DNA of 64,000 nucleotides from Chloroflexota bacterium (GCA_026004015.1 BPIH01000001.1:334398-398397), one strand, 5' to 3'. Positions 9,805 through 18,015 are shown, numbered from the stretch's first letter. Notes: generated by a model from the letters alone, not told the origin. Translations and numbers: made by a program.

Positions 9805-10377
9805 ATGCCCACCTCGACCGGTCGCAACCCCTGGCGCCGCCTCGCGCGCCGCCTCGTCTACCGGAACCCCTGGATCGAGGTCGTCGAGGACTCGGTCGTC
9901 CGGCCCGACGGCGAGCCGGGGATCTACGGCGTCGTCCACTTCCGGAACCGGGCCGTCGGCGTCGTCGCCCTCGAGCCGCCCGATCGGGTCCTCCTCGTCG
10001 GTCAGTACCGCTACACCCTCGACGCCTACAGCTGGGAGATTCCCGAGGGCGGAGTGCCGGAGGGCGAGGACCTCCGGGTGGGCGCCGAGCGGGAGCTGGC
10101 CGAGGAGACGGGCTACTGGGCGAGGACGTGGCGGGAGCTCGTCCGGGTCCATACCTCGAACTCGGTGACCGACGAGGTCGGAGCGGTCTTCCTGGCGACG
10201 GACCTCGTGCCGGGCGAGGCGCGGCCCGACGGAACTGAGGACCTCGCCGTCCGCTGGCTGCCCCTCGGGGAGGCGCTCGCGATGATCGACCGCGGCGAGA
10301 TCACCGACGCCTTGAGCCAGGTCGGGCTCCTCCGGGTCGCCCTCGAGCTCGGGATCCGGCCGCCGGCGGCCCGCTGA
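9805..10377 (+). CDS. NUDIX hydrolase, probable ADP-ribose pyrophosphatase
   Basis: Hydrolyses a nucleoside diphosphate linked to another moiety, most likely ADP-ribose. The NUDIX box GX5EX7REUXEEXGU is intact as GGVPEGEDLRVGAERELAEE followed by TGY, in the middle of a 190-residue protein. The preceding QYRYTLDAYSWEIPEGG fits the ADP-ribose pyrophosphatase subgroup. Start ATG 9805 has a TACGAT hexamer at 9790-9795, nine nt before the start and without a Shine-Dalgarno, implying a leaderless or nearly leaderless mRNA. A GC hairpin directly follows the stop. Downstream gene is convergent. Confidence 0.93.
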   Translation: MPTSTGRNPWRRLARRLVYRNPWIEVVEDSVVRPDGEPGIYGVVHFRNRAVGVVALEPPDRVLLVGQYRYTLDAYSWEIPEGGVPEGEDLRVGAERELAEETGYWARTWRELVRVHTSNSVTDEVGAVFLATDLVPGEARPDGTEDLAVRWLPLGEALAMIDRGEITDALSQVGLLRVALELGIRPPAAR

Positions 10378-10403
10378 GGCGCCCGCCGATCGACCCGGGC
10401 GCC
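10378..10403 (+). terminator. Hairpin after NUDIX gene
   Basis: Perfect 8-bp inverted repeat GGCGCCCG (10378-10385) and CGGGCGCC (10396-10403) with a 10-nt loop, starting on the base after the stop codon. It lies between convergent genes. No T-tract follows, so its action as a terminator is uncertain. Confidence 0.45.
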
Positions 10404-10542
10404 GGGGGCCTGTGTCCCACACCCGGGTCTGCCCGACGCGGGGCCGTCGTCCCATCGCTCGGGGCCTGTCCGACGCCCCGAGGTCTGCGTCCCACGTCCG
10501 AAGGCTCGCCCCGGGCGACCGGTTTCGCTCCGGCCCTTCCTC

Positions 10543-11163
10543 CTAGCCGCGATCGGAGCGCCAGCCGAGGAGGCGCGCGTCGCGCCAGACCCGGCAGAGG
10601 AGGTCGGCGAGCTCGAGCCGATCGAGGGCGTCTTCGACGGAGGCGCCGAGGGCGACGACGCCGTGCCGCTCGAGGAGGACGGCGCGGGCCGGCTGTTCGG
10701 ACGACGCGCCGGCGAGGGTCGTCGCGATCCGCTCGGCGAGCTCGTCGCTGCCCGGCGGCGCGAAGGGGACGACCGGGAGGGCGCCGAGGAGGGCCGCCGT
10801 CTCGGGGAGGAGGCTCGGGTCGGGCGCCTCGCCGGCGAGGGTCAGGGCGAGGGCTGCCGGCGGGTGGGCGTGGACGACGGCCCGGACGTCGGGGCAGGCC
10901 CGGTAGATCGCCCGGTGGACGGCGAGGTCCGACGTCGGGCGAGGGCGGACGGCCGCGTCGCGGGCCGGATCGGGCACGAGGCCGACGACGACGAGGTCGG
11001 CGGGTCCGAGGGTGTCCTTCCTCCGCCCGGCCGGGGTGACGAGGATGTCCGTCCCGGCGAGGCGAACCGATGCGTTCCCCTCAGTAGCGACGATGAGACC
11101 TCGGGCGGCGAGGCGGGCGCAGGCGGCGACGAGGGCGGTCCTGGCGGCGAGGGTCGGGTCCAC
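10543..11163 (-). CDS. Class II aldolase/adducin family protein
   Basis: A 206-residue zinc-dependent class II aldolase of the L-fuculose-phosphate aldolase / ribulose-phosphate epimerase group, or a related decarboxylase or methylthioribulose dehydratase. Metal-binding histidines are seen in VVHAHPPAALALTLAG and in LERHGVVALGAS. The early EGNASVRL segment holds the phosphate-binding region common to the family. Start GTG 11163 is preceded by TACGAT (11175-11170) with six nt between, the leaderless arrangement repeated in this window. Upstream codons in the same frame belong to no gene. The exact substrate is not decidable. Neighbours are a convergent NUDIX gene and a TPR regulator on the same strand. 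Confidence 0.85.
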   Translation of the reverse strand: MDPTLAARTALVAACARLAARGLIVATEGNASVRLAGTDILVTPAGRRKDTLGPADLVVVGLVPDPARDAAVRPRPTSDLAVHRAIYRACPDVRAVVHAHPPAALALTLAGEAPDPSLLPETAALLGALPVVPFAPPGSDELAERIATTLAGASSEQPARAVLLERHGVVALGASVEDALDRLELADLLCRVWRDARLLGWRSDRG

Positions 11164-11293
11164 GCCCTCATCGTAGGGGCCGGTGCGACGGGCTGCCCGG
11201 CCGGATCGCCGCCGGATCGAGGCCAGCTCGGGGGAATGGAGCGGCCGGCGCCCCGGGTGGGGCGCCGGCCGGAGAGGAGGACGGCGGTGGACG

Positions 11294-12601
11294 CTATCGG
11301 TGGGCGACCTCGAGGGCCTCTCGGGCGAGGGCGTAGGCCTCGTCGTGCCGCCCGAGGGCGGCGAGCTCGTCGGCCCAGGCGCCCAGGACCTCCCGGAGCC
11401 GGGCCGTCGCTCCCTGGCGCCGGGCGAGGTCGGCGGCCTCGGAGAAGCCGGCCACCGATTCCTCGTGGCGGCCGAGGGCGGCGAAGGCCTTCGCCCGGGT
11501 GATGAGGGCCTGGAAGCGGGCCTTCGCGTTGCCGGCCTCGGTGGCCGCCGCGATCGCCTCGTCGGCGAGACCGAGGGCGGCCTCGGCGTTCCCCTGGGCG
11601 AGGGCGATCTGGGCCTCGGTGTCGAGGATGTGGCCGAGCTGCCAGGCGTCACCGAGGGTCCGGGCTCGCTCCCGAGCGGCGGCCACGAGCTGGGTCGCCC
11701 GGTCCCGGCTCGAGGTGGCGAGGTAGGCGAGGGCGAGGTGGTTCTGGAGGTTCACCGCCTCCCGCTCGGCGTCGGCGGCCTCGAGGAGGGCGAGGGCCTT
11801 CGTCCCGGCCCGGATCGCCGCCTCGTGGTCGCCGACCTCGCGGTACGTGATGGCGAGGGAGAAGAGGATCGTGCCGCGGCGGCGGGTGTCGAGCTCGGCG
11901 GCGATGGCCTGGGCCTCCTCGAGGTAGGCGAGGGCGGCCTTGTGGTTGCCGGCGGTCTGCTCGACCATGGCGAGGGCGACGAGGACCCGGACCCGGAAGT
12001 CCGAGGTCACCGAGAGCCCGCCGCGGACGGCGTCGAGGATCCCTCGGAGGAGGGCCCGCGCCTCGTCGTGGTTCTCCCGCTGATGGTGGGCGGCGGCCAG
12101 CCAGTAGCGAGCGGCCGCGGCTTCGGCCGGGCGGCCGAGGCCGTCGAAGAGCTCGGCCGCCTCCGTGGCGGGAGCGATGGCCTCCGCCGGCCGGTCGAGC
12201 CGGTAGAGGGCCTCGGCGATGCCGGCCAGGATCCCGGCCCGGGCGGCCCGGTCCGTCGTCGTCTCGACGAGCTCCCGGTAGCCGTCGAGGGCGGCGGCGA
12301 AGTCGCCGGCGGCGAGGCGGAGGTCGGCCTGGAGGCGAGCCCAGGCGGCGTCGTAGTCAGTGAGGATGTCCGTCGCCGTCACCCCGAGGCGGCCGGCCAG
12401 GTAGTTGAGGGCCGCCATGGAGGGCTTGACGAGGCCGTTCTCGAGGGCGCTGACGTACGCCTTCGTGTACCGATCCCCCGCCAGCTGCTGTTGGGTCAGC
12501 CCGGCCCGGAGGCGGGCTGCTCGAAGGCGGCGGCCGATGGCCGCCGCGAGGGGCCGGTCGTCGACGACGACCCGGCGCCGCGTTTTCGTCCGCGCGTTCA
12601 T
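11294..12601 (-). CDS. XRE-family HTH regulator with TPR repeats
   Basis: A 435-residue cytoplasmic regulator. The N-terminal HTH_XRE reads IGRRLRAARLRAGLTQQQLA and continues KAYVSALENGLVKPSMAALN. It is followed by about ten TPR-like helical hairpins rich in Ala and Leu to the end. This resembles Rgg/PlcR/AimR-like peptide-responsive or TPR-sensing regulators, though no ligand can be assigned. ATG 12601 was chosen because a perfect TATAAT (12614-12609) lies seven nt upstream, predicting a leaderless mRNA. That hexamer is embedded in two direct copies of GCGCCGTA, a possible autoregulatory operator. The open frame extends 18 codons further upstream into the neighbouring XRE gene. Confidence 0.88.
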   Translation of the reverse strand: MNARTKTRRRVVVDDRPLAAAIGRRLRAARLRAGLTQQQLAGDRYTKAYVSALENGLVKPSMAALNYLAGRLGVTATDILTDYDAAWARLQADLRLAAGDFAAALDGYRELVETTTDRAARAGILAGIAEALYRLDRPAEAIAPATEAAELFDGLGRPAEAAAARYWLAAAHHQRENHDEARALLRGILDAVRGGLSVTSDFRVRVLVALAMVEQTAGNHKAALAYLEEAQAIAAELDTRRRGTILFSLAITYREVGDHEAAIRAGTKALALLEAADAEREAVNLQNHLALAYLATSSRDRATQLVAAARERARTLGDAWQLGHILDTEAQIALAQGNAEAALGLADEAIAAATEAGNAKARFQALITRAKAFAALGRHEESVAGFSEAADLARRQGATARLREVLGAWADELAALGRHDEAYALAREALEVAHR

Positions 12602-12881
12602 ACGGCGCATTATACGGCGCCGTCCAACGTTCTTTGACGCCGAAAAAGAACGCATCGAGGGAAACGCCGAGGCGCTCGGTCAAGAGGGCGAGGGCGGGCA
12701 GGGAGGGAACCGTGAGACCGCGCTCGACGGCCGAGACGAAGGCCCGGGTCAAGGGCCAGCCGACCTCGGCCTGGGTCAAACCCCTCGCGAGGCGAAGCCG
12801 TCGGAGCTCGGCCCCGACCGCGAGGGAGAGGGCGGTGGCGTCCTCTCCGAGGAAATGTTTAGCAATACTTGACTTTGCCAT
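12357..12881 (-). CDS. Small XRE-family HTH protein; 3' end uncertain
   Basis: The first 75 residues form a clear HTH_XRE: ELRRLRLARGLTQAEVG then RAFVSAVERGLTVPSLPALA. This is followed by LTERLGVSLDAFFFGVKERW. After about residue 95 the frame continues only as an out-of-frame copy of the next gene to a stop at 12357, overlapping it by about 245 bp. Such an overlap is unusual. Either the real stop was lost by an indel near 12600, or the two HTHs belong to one broken gene. The start at ATG 12881 has no strong Shine-Dalgarno. It probably forms a regulatory pair with the TPR regulator, possibly controlling the repeat-containing promoter inside its own 3' half. Confidence 0.55.
   Translation of the reverse strand: MAKSSIAKHFLGEDATALSLAVGAELRRLRLARGLTQAEVGWPLTRAFVSAVERGLTVPSLPALALLTERLGVSLDAFFFGVKERWTAPYNAPYERADENAAPGRRRRPAPRGGHRPPPSSSPPPGRADPTAAGGGSVHEGVRQRPRERPRQALHGGPQLPGRPPRGDGDGHPH
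12599..12652 (-). promoter_or_regulatory. Promoter and operator-like repeats of the TPR regulator
   Basis: On the minus strand TATAAT (12614-12609) is flanked by two direct copies of GCGCCGTA with a 12-bp period, the second ending at the ATG. Just upstream, CGTTCTTT (12628-12635) and AAAGAACG (12645-12652) form a perfect 8-bp inverted repeat with a 9-bp spacer. Both lie in the path of the XRE gene. The geometry suits binding of an XRE dimer at the start region. Regulation is inferred, not shown. Confidence 0.5.
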
Positions 12882-12981
12882 GGGAAGAGCCTAGCATGGC
12901 CGGTGCAGTCGCGCTCCGGCTCCGAGGTGAAGCCCGGCGCACGGTGCGCCGGCCCGGCAAGGCGGCTGCAGGAGGTCATCG

Positions 12982-13097
12982 ATGCGCGTCTCGGCCCGGC
13001 TCCGCACCCTCGTCGCCGCCCTCTCGGCCCTCGCCGCCCTCCTGGCGACGACCGCCGCCGCCCTGGCCGGCGGCGGGAACGGCCCTTCCCGAAGTAG
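12982..13097 (+). CDS. Small exported peptide (possible)
   Basis: ATG 12982 follows a perfect GGAGGT five nt upstream. It opens a strong signal peptide: MRVSARLRTLVAALSALAAL, then further Ala/Leu and an ALA-G cleavage-like site. Mature sequence would be only a few residues. A one-base change near 13085 gives the ending NGPFPK and TAG at 13095-13097. Without it the frame runs on through a strong terminator hairpin into the hydrolase. The hairpin at 13110-13143 supports a short separate gene. No family recognised; it could be a secreted signal or a leader peptide. Confidence 0.4.
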
Positions 13098-13109
13098 TGG
13101 CGCCCCGCC

Positions 13110-13143
13110 GGCGCCCCGCCGCGCTCGGTCGCGGCGGGGCGCC
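13110..13143 (+). terminator. Strong intrinsic terminator-like hairpin
   Basis: A perfect 14-bp GC stem: left arm GGCGCCCCGCCGCG at 13110-13123, loop CTCGGT, right arm 13130-13143. The T-rich GTTCCGTTTCC follows. It lies between the small exported-peptide frame and the hydrolase and has the best intrinsic terminator shape in the window. Confidence 0.75.
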
Positions 13144-13215
13144 GTTCCGTTTCCAGGGCCGGCACCCGACGACGCGTGCCTCGGGCGGCGGATCGGTGGG
13201 CTACCCTCGCCGGCG

Positions 13216-13768
13216 ATGGACGGAGCGCTGCCGGCGATCTACCTCGGCCACGGGGCCAGCGGCTCGGTGGCGACCATCGCCCCCTTCGTCGAGGAGCTGC
13301 GGCGGCTCGGCCTCGACGCCCACCCCCTGGCCGTCTCCCGCGGCGGCGCCGCACCGGCCGCCCGTCGGGTCACCGCTCGCCTACCGGTGGACGGCCCCCT
13401 CGTCGTCGGCGGCCACTCCTTCGGGGGCCGGGTGACGAGCCTCGTCGCCGCCGACGGTCGGCTGCCCATCGTCGGGCTTGTCTGCCTCTCGTATCCCCTC
13501 CACCGGCCCGGCCGTCCCGAGACGGGGCTGCGGACCGAGCACTGGCCGGCCATCCGGTGCCCGACGCTCCTCCTGTCCGGCGAACGGGACCCCTTCGCCC
13601 GACTCGACCTCCTCCGGGCCGCCGTCGCCGCCCTCCCCGCCGGCGCCCTCGTCACGTATCCGGGCCTCGGGCACGACCTCCGACCCGTCGCCGAGGACGT
13701 CTGCCGGCGGATCGCCGCCTTCGTCGAGGGACTCAGGAGCAAGGGCCCCTCCTCGGCACGCCTCATGA
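13216..13768 (+). CDS. Alpha/beta hydrolase (KANL3/Tex30-like)
   Basis: An alpha/beta-hydrolase of about 183 residues. The nucleophile elbow is GGHSFGGRV near residue 65; acid LLSGERDPFA and base YPGLGHDL complete the Ser-Asp-His triad. Length and order match the KANL3/Tex30 family of small dienelactone-hydrolase-like proteins. Start ATG 13216 has TACCCT (13202-13207) eight nt upstream, a leaderless arrangement identical to that of the YbaK gene at 18016. In the given sequence the frame stays open to 14430. Dropping one C from CCCC near 13748 gives the ending RSKGPPRHAS and TGA at 13766-13768, which I take as real. Substrate unknown. Confidence 0.8.
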
Positions 13769-13864
13769 GGGCGGCTGCCCGGAGGGCGTATCCTTCGGCA
13801 ACGAGCCGCGGCGCCCGCGAGCACGGCCCGCTGTCGAGGGAGAGAAGCGGAGGGAACGGATCGG

Positions 13865-14410
13865 ATGGAGATGCGACAGCCCCCGGCCACGGCCGTCCTC
13901 GGCCTCCTCCTCATCGTCGTCGGCGGCGCCTACCTCGCCGCCCGCCTGGCCGGCATCGATCTCGCCCTCCTCGGCTGGCCGGCCTTCGTCATCGTCCCCG
14001 GGCTCGCCGTCTTCGCCCTCGCCTTCGTCGTCGGCGGTCCGGGCGGAGCGGGCCTGGCGACGGTCGGCGCCGTCATCACGACGACCGGCGTCATCCTCGC
14101 CGTCCAGCGGGCGACGGGACTCTGGGCGACGTGGGCCTACGCCTGGGCCCTCGTGGCGCCCGGCTCGGTCGGCTTCGGGCTCGTCGTCTACGGCCTCCTG
14201 AGCCGTCAGCCGTCCATCGCCCGGAGCGGCCTCTGGCCCGCCGTCGCCGGGCTCGTCCTCTTCCTCGTCGGGCTCCTCTTCTTCGAGGGCTTCCTCGGGC
14301 TCAGCGGGGGCCGGGTCGTCGGCGTCGACGTCGTCGCCGCGGTGATCCTCATCGTCGTCGGCGGGGCGATCATCGTCCGGGGACTCGTCCGGGGTCGCGC
14401 GGCCGACTGA
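13865..14410 (+). CDS. Membrane protein, about five to six helices
   Basis: A 181-residue integral membrane protein with repeated hydrophobic blocks: AVLGLLLIVVGGAYLAARL, WPAFVIVPGLAVFALAFVVG, a block before TTTGVILAVQRATGLWATW, SVGFGLVVYGLL, a block before LFLVGLLFFEGFLG, and DVVAAVILIVVGGAIIVRG. Resembles small bacterial LiaF/PspC-like transmembrane proteins of unknown role; I cannot name a family. GGAGGGAAC about 10 nt upstream of ATG 13865 is a fair ribosome-binding site. Same strand as the hydrolase, with about 100 bp between. Confidence 0.75.
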   Translation: MEMRQPPATAVLGLLLIVVGGAYLAARLAGIDLALLGWPAFVIVPGLAVFALAFVVGGPGGAGLATVGAVITTTGVILAVQRATGLWATWAYAWALVAPGSVGFGLVVYGLLSRQPSIARSGLWPAVAGLVLFLVGLLFFEGFLGLSGGRVVGVDVVAAVILIVVGGAIIVRGLVRGRAAD

Positions 14411-14461
14411 GCCGAGGCCAGGCCGAGTGAAACCCGTCGGGCACCGGCTCCCGCTCGCTCC

Positions 14462-15700
14462 TCACTCGAGGGCGACGACCCGCAGGTGCCGCTCCCCCGA
14501 CGGCGTCGCCACGACCCGATCGTCCCCGGGCCGGGCACCGAGGAGGGCGGCCCCGATGGGCGAGCGAACCGAGAGTCGGCCGGCCTTCGGGTCGGCCTCG
14601 GCCGGGCCGACGATCTCATAGCGCTCGATTCGACCGTCGACCTCGACGAGGACGACCGAACCGAGTCCGACCCCCGCCTCGCTGGCCCGCCGATCGACGA
14701 CGACAGCCCGGCGGAGGCGGTCTTCGAGGGCCTGGATCCGCCCCTCGAGGAAGGCCTGCTCTTCCCGGGCTGCCTGGTACTCGGCGTTCTCGCGGAGGTC
14801 ACCGAGCTCCCGGGCGGCCCGGACCCGAGCGATGATCGCCGGCCGCTCGACCCGGCGGAGGTGGTCGAGCTCGGCCCGGAGGCGTTCGAGGCCCTCGGCG
14901 GAGAGGTGGACCGGCTCGTGGCGGGCGGCGACGGCCGGCTGGCTGGCACGAGGACGGCGGCCCCGGGTCGGACCCTCCGTACCGCCGCGCCCGACCTCCG
15001 CTCCGCGCCGGCCCGCCCCTGACCCGGCTGCCGTCGCCCTCGCCGGGGTTCCGGCCCCCGTTCGGGGTCGGCCGGACAAAGAGGACGCCGGAGCGGGCGC
15101 CGGCGAGACGTCGAGGAGATCGTCGGTGAGGCCGTGACGGCGGGCCTCGCCGGTCGGCCGCCGGAGGGTCGCCCAGGGGAGGACGAGATCCGGCTCGGGG
15201 AGCGCGGCGGCGACCTCGGGCGCGACCCCCTCGGCGAAGGCGTCGAGGAGGGCGTCGGCGTATTCCTCGGGGGCGTCGGTCGCGGCCCACCAGAGCCGCA
15301 GGATCTCGGGGCGACGGAGGACGAGGAGCCAGTGGGCGTCGGCGAGGGGCGGCCGGTTGCCGATCGACGTCACGGGCAGGGCGGCGACCCGGCGACCGAG
15401 GTCGGTGGCAGCGTAGCCGACGAAGAGGACCGTCTGGCCCGGGATCCAGTAGGAGGCGAGCCGGGCGACGAGGCGCCGGGTCGTCGGCACGGCACCGTCG
15501 AGGCGGAGGCTCGGGACCCGTTCGAGCCACTTGCCGACCCGGGCCGGGTCGATGGGGGCGGAGGCACCGGCCGGCTCCAGGAGCTCGATGACGACGACCC
15601 CCGAGCGGACGGCCGGAAGGGGGCGGCCCCAGAGGACAGGGCCGTCGGGGAGGAGGCCGACGGACCGGAAGAGGGCGGCGGCGGAACGCGGCTCGCTCAT
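14462..15700 (-). CDS. GIY-YIG-like domain fused to GreA transcription elongation factor
   Basis: A 412-residue two-domain protein. Residues 262-412 are a full GreA/GreB: a coiled-coil hairpin with tip DLRENAEYQAAREEQAF (about 301-317), holding the Asp and Glu that help RNA polymerase cleave backtracked RNA, and a C-terminal FKBP-like domain ending in SGERHLRVVALE. Residues 1-190 form a separate domain with SGVVVIELL (33-41) and QTVLFVGYAATDLGRRV (89-105), the spacing and shape of the two beta-strands of GIY-YIG nucleases with changed tyrosines. A Pro/Ala/Gly/Arg linker (200-260) joins them. GreA is normally about 158 residues, so this is a clear fusion. Whether the N-domain cuts nucleic acid is unknown. 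It is divergent from the beta-lactamase-like gene, 131 bp away. Confidence 0.87.
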   Translation of the reverse strand: MSEPRSAAALFRSVGLLPDGPVLWGRPLPAVRSGVVVIELLEPAGASAPIDPARVGKWLERVPSLRLDGAVPTTRRLVARLASYWIPGQTVLFVGYAATDLGRRVAALPVTSIGNRPPLADAHWLLVLRRPEILRLWWAATDAPEEYADALLDAFAEGVAPEVAAALPEPDLVLPWATLRRPTGEARRHGLTDDLLDVSPAPAPASSLSGRPRTGAGTPARATAAGSGAGRRGAEVGRGGTEGPTRGRRPRASQPAVAARHEPVHLSAEGLERLRAELDHLRRVERPAIIARVRAARELGDLRENAEYQAAREEQAFLEGRIQALEDRLRRAVVVDRRASEAGVGLGSVVLVEVDGRIERYEIVGPAEADPKAGRLSVRSPIGAALLGARPGDDRVVATPSGERHLRVVALE

Positions 15701-15831
15701 CGCTGTCTCATCGGCGCCTTGGCACGGCGGGAGGGGGCCCGGCGCTGGGCGCCGGACGCCAAGGCAGGATCGGCATGGGCATCGACATCTCCCAGAGAGG
15801 GTAGCGTGCCTGCCGCGCTATCCTCCCGGTA

Positions 15832-17205
15832 ATGGCAGGGCGAACGCGCTCGCGGTGGCTGACCGGGCTCGTCGGCCTCGGTCTCCTCGGTCTCGTCGGG
15901 TTGAGCTTCGGCCCCGCCACCGCCTTCCTCGGCCTGGTCGGGGCGCTCGACCGGGTGAACGGTGCCTCGGCTCCGCCTGCCGGCGCGCCGGGGAGCCCGA
16001 CGATCTCGACCGGCCCGGGCTCGTCGCCGGCCTCGTCGCCGACGGTCGTACCCGGCTCGTCCAGCCCGGGCGTCTCGGTCGCTCCGTCGCCGTTCCCCGC
16101 GCGACCGCCGCGACCGCTCCTCGGCCCGCGGACCCTCGATCGGGCGAGGCTCGTCCGCCTCGTCGAGGACTTCCGCCGTCGGACGGGATCGCCGGGGCTC
16201 TCGGTCGCCGTTCGCTGGCCGGACGGCACGGCCTGGACGATCACGAGCGGTCTCGCCGATCTGGCGACGGGGCGGCCGGTCACGGCGGCGACCCCCTTCG
16301 CGATCGCCAGCGTCACGAAGACCTTCACCGCCGCCCTCGTCCTGCGCCTCGTCGACGAGGGCCGGATCGGCCTCGACGATCCCGTCGGGCCGTGGCTCCC
16401 GGACCTCGATCTGCCGGCCGGGATCACCGTCCGGATGCTCCTCGACCACACGAGCGGCCTCGGCGACCCCTTCCTGGAGGGGACCGTCGACCGCGAGCTC
16501 CTCGCCGATCGCTCGGCGGTCTGGACGGCGGGGCGCTTCCTGGCCGCCCTGCCGAAGCCGCGTTTCGCCCCGGGCCGGGGGTGGGCGTACTCGAACGCCA
16601 ACTACGTCGTCCTCGGCCTCCTCGTCGAGCGGCTGACCGGACGCCCGTACGCGGCTCTCCTCCGGTCGACCTTCTTCGAGCCCCTCGGGCTGTCGACGGC
16701 CATCGTTCAGCCGGGGAGGCCGGGCCCCGTCGCGCCGGCTCACGGCTATCGGCTCGTGAAGAGCGGCAACGGCCTCCGCCGGACCGACCTCTCGGACGGC
16801 TCGCCGGCGGCCCCCTTCACCTCGGTCGTCACGGCGGCTGGCGCGGCCGGGAACGTCGCCATCGGGGCCCTCGACCTCGCCCGCTGGGGTGCCGCCCTCT
16901 ACGGGGGTGGTGTCCTGCGACCCGATCTCCTCGCGGCCATGGTCGAGGACGCCTCCCGGACGGCCCCCCTGCGGCCGAAGGTCCCGTACGGCCTCGGCGT
17001 TCAGGTCGTCGAGATCGCCGGCCAGCCGACGCTCGGTCACTCGGGTCGCTTCCTCGGGGCTCGGGCAGTCCTCCGGTACCTCGTCCGCAGCGGGATCACC
17101 ATCGCCGTCCTCTCGAACCAGAGCCGGAGCGACGTCGCGCCCCTCGTCGACGGCATCGTCCGGTTCGTCCTCCCGCCCCCGGTCGGCTGCGGCCGCTGCG
17201 GCTGA
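15832..17205 (+). CDS. Serine beta-lactamase-like hydrolase, membrane-anchored or secreted
   Basis: A 457-residue class C beta-lactamase / DD-peptidase-type serine hydrolase. An N-terminal hydrophobic segment (residues 10-38) acts as signal or anchor, then a Pro/Ser-rich linker to about 95. Catalytic motifs are S160-V-T-K163, Y253-S-N255 and a late HSG near 402. The enzyme probably works outside the membrane on D-amino acid peptides or esters; resistance should not be assumed, as this family is very broad. ATG 15832 lies seven nt after TATCCT (15819-15824) with no Shine-Dalgarno. Its stop codon lies within the first copy of a 34-bp direct repeat. Confidence 0.88.
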   Translation: MAGRTRSRWLTGLVGLGLLGLVGLSFGPATAFLGLVGALDRVNGASAPPAGAPGSPTISTGPGSSPASSPTVVPGSSSPGVSVAPSPFPARPPRPLLGPRTLDRARLVRLVEDFRRRTGSPGLSVAVRWPDGTAWTITSGLADLATGRPVTAATPFAIASVTKTFTAALVLRLVDEGRIGLDDPVGPWLPDLDLPAGITVRMLLDHTSGLGDPFLEGTVDRELLADRSAVWTAGRFLAALPKPRFAPGRGWAYSNANYVVLGLLVERLTGRPYAALLRSTFFEPLGLSTAIVQPGRPGPVAPAHGYRLVKSGNGLRRTDLSDGSPAAPFTSVVTAAGAAGNVAIGALDLARWGAALYGGGVLRPDLLAAMVEDASRTAPLRPKVPYGLGVQVVEIAGQPTLGHSGRFLGARAVLRYLVRSGITIAVLSNQSRSDVAPLVDGIVRFVLPPPVGCGRCG

Positions 17206-17302
17206 GCCCGGGGCGGCTCGTCGTGGTCGGGGGACGGCGCCCGGCTCGGTGAGGTCGCCGTCGGGCTACGGCTGAGCCCGGGGCGGCTCGTCGTGGTCGG
17301 GG
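17199..17302. repeat. 34-bp direct repeat pair
   Basis: The sequence beginning CGGCTGAGCCCGGGGCGG occurs exactly at 17199-17232 and again at 17269-17302 (70-bp offset). The first copy carries the stop codon of the beta-lactamase-like gene. It looks like a local duplication of the gene end, or an assembly slip. Confidence 0.8.
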
Positions 17303-17399
17303 CGCCCACGGGGGTACGAAGACCGCCCCTCGCCGGTACGGACGTGGGATGGCGCGGTCGAGGCGGGTCGGCGATCGTGGGCAGGACCAGGAGGCTGGG

Positions 17400-17933
17400 A
17401 TGCCGACGTCGATCGAGGCCTACACCGCCGAGGGCGCCCTCGCCGGGCTCGTTCCGCTCGGGGGGCGTCTCCGCGATCAGCTCGAAGCCGGGGGGATGCT
17501 CCCCATCGATCGCTGCCGGTGGCGGCGCCTCGACGGACGCCTCGAGCCACCGGACGACGTCCGTCTCCCCGTCGACGATCTCCTCCTCGTCGTCGCCGGG
17601 GAGGCCGAGCTGCCGGTCCACGCCGTCTGGCACGACGTCCGCCTCGTCGTCGGTCCCTACCGGGTCGAGGGTCGTCTCCCGACCCTCCCCGGGTTCGACC
17701 CGGCCCGCGCCCTCGCCCGGCCGACGGGAACGTTCGTGCTCGTCCGGGAGGCTCGGGTCGAGCTCGTCGATCGCCCGGGGCCCGCCGTCGAGCACGCCTT
17801 CCTCCTCGTGAACCGCTACGCCGTCGACGAGGTCGCCTCCGACCTCATGCTCGGCTTCTTCTTCCCGGGGGCCGACCTGCGACCGACCCGGGCACCCGCC
17901 GGCCCTCGTCCGGAAACGCCCGCCACGCCCTGA
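17400..17933 (+). CDS. Conserved hypothetical protein
   Basis: A 177-residue soluble protein, MPTSIEAYTAEGALAGLVP at its start, with alternating beta and loop composition: DVRLPVDDLLLVVAGEAELP, LVVGPYRVEGRLPTLPGFDP, and VEHAFLLVNRYAVDEVASDL near the end. No catalytic motif or domain that I recognise. ATG 17400 is preceded by AGGAGG at suitable distance and is preferred to an ATG 17 codons upstream, whose product would begin with a basic low-complexity stretch. Transcribed with the same orientation as YbaK downstream (82 bp). Confidence 0.65.
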   Translation: MPTSIEAYTAEGALAGLVPLGGRLRDQLEAGGMLPIDRCRWRRLDGRLEPPDDVRLPVDDLLLVVAGEAELPVHAVWHDVRLVVGPYRVEGRLPTLPGFDPARALARPTGTFVLVREARVELVDRPGPAVEHAFLLVNRYAVDEVASDLMLGFFFPGADLRPTRAPAGPRPETPATP

Positions 17934-18015
17934 CCCGGGTACGCTGCCTGCGGGGAGCGCTCGGCGCGATCTCGTCGCCTTCGCCGGGACCGACGAGGGG
18001 CTACCCTCGTCCACG

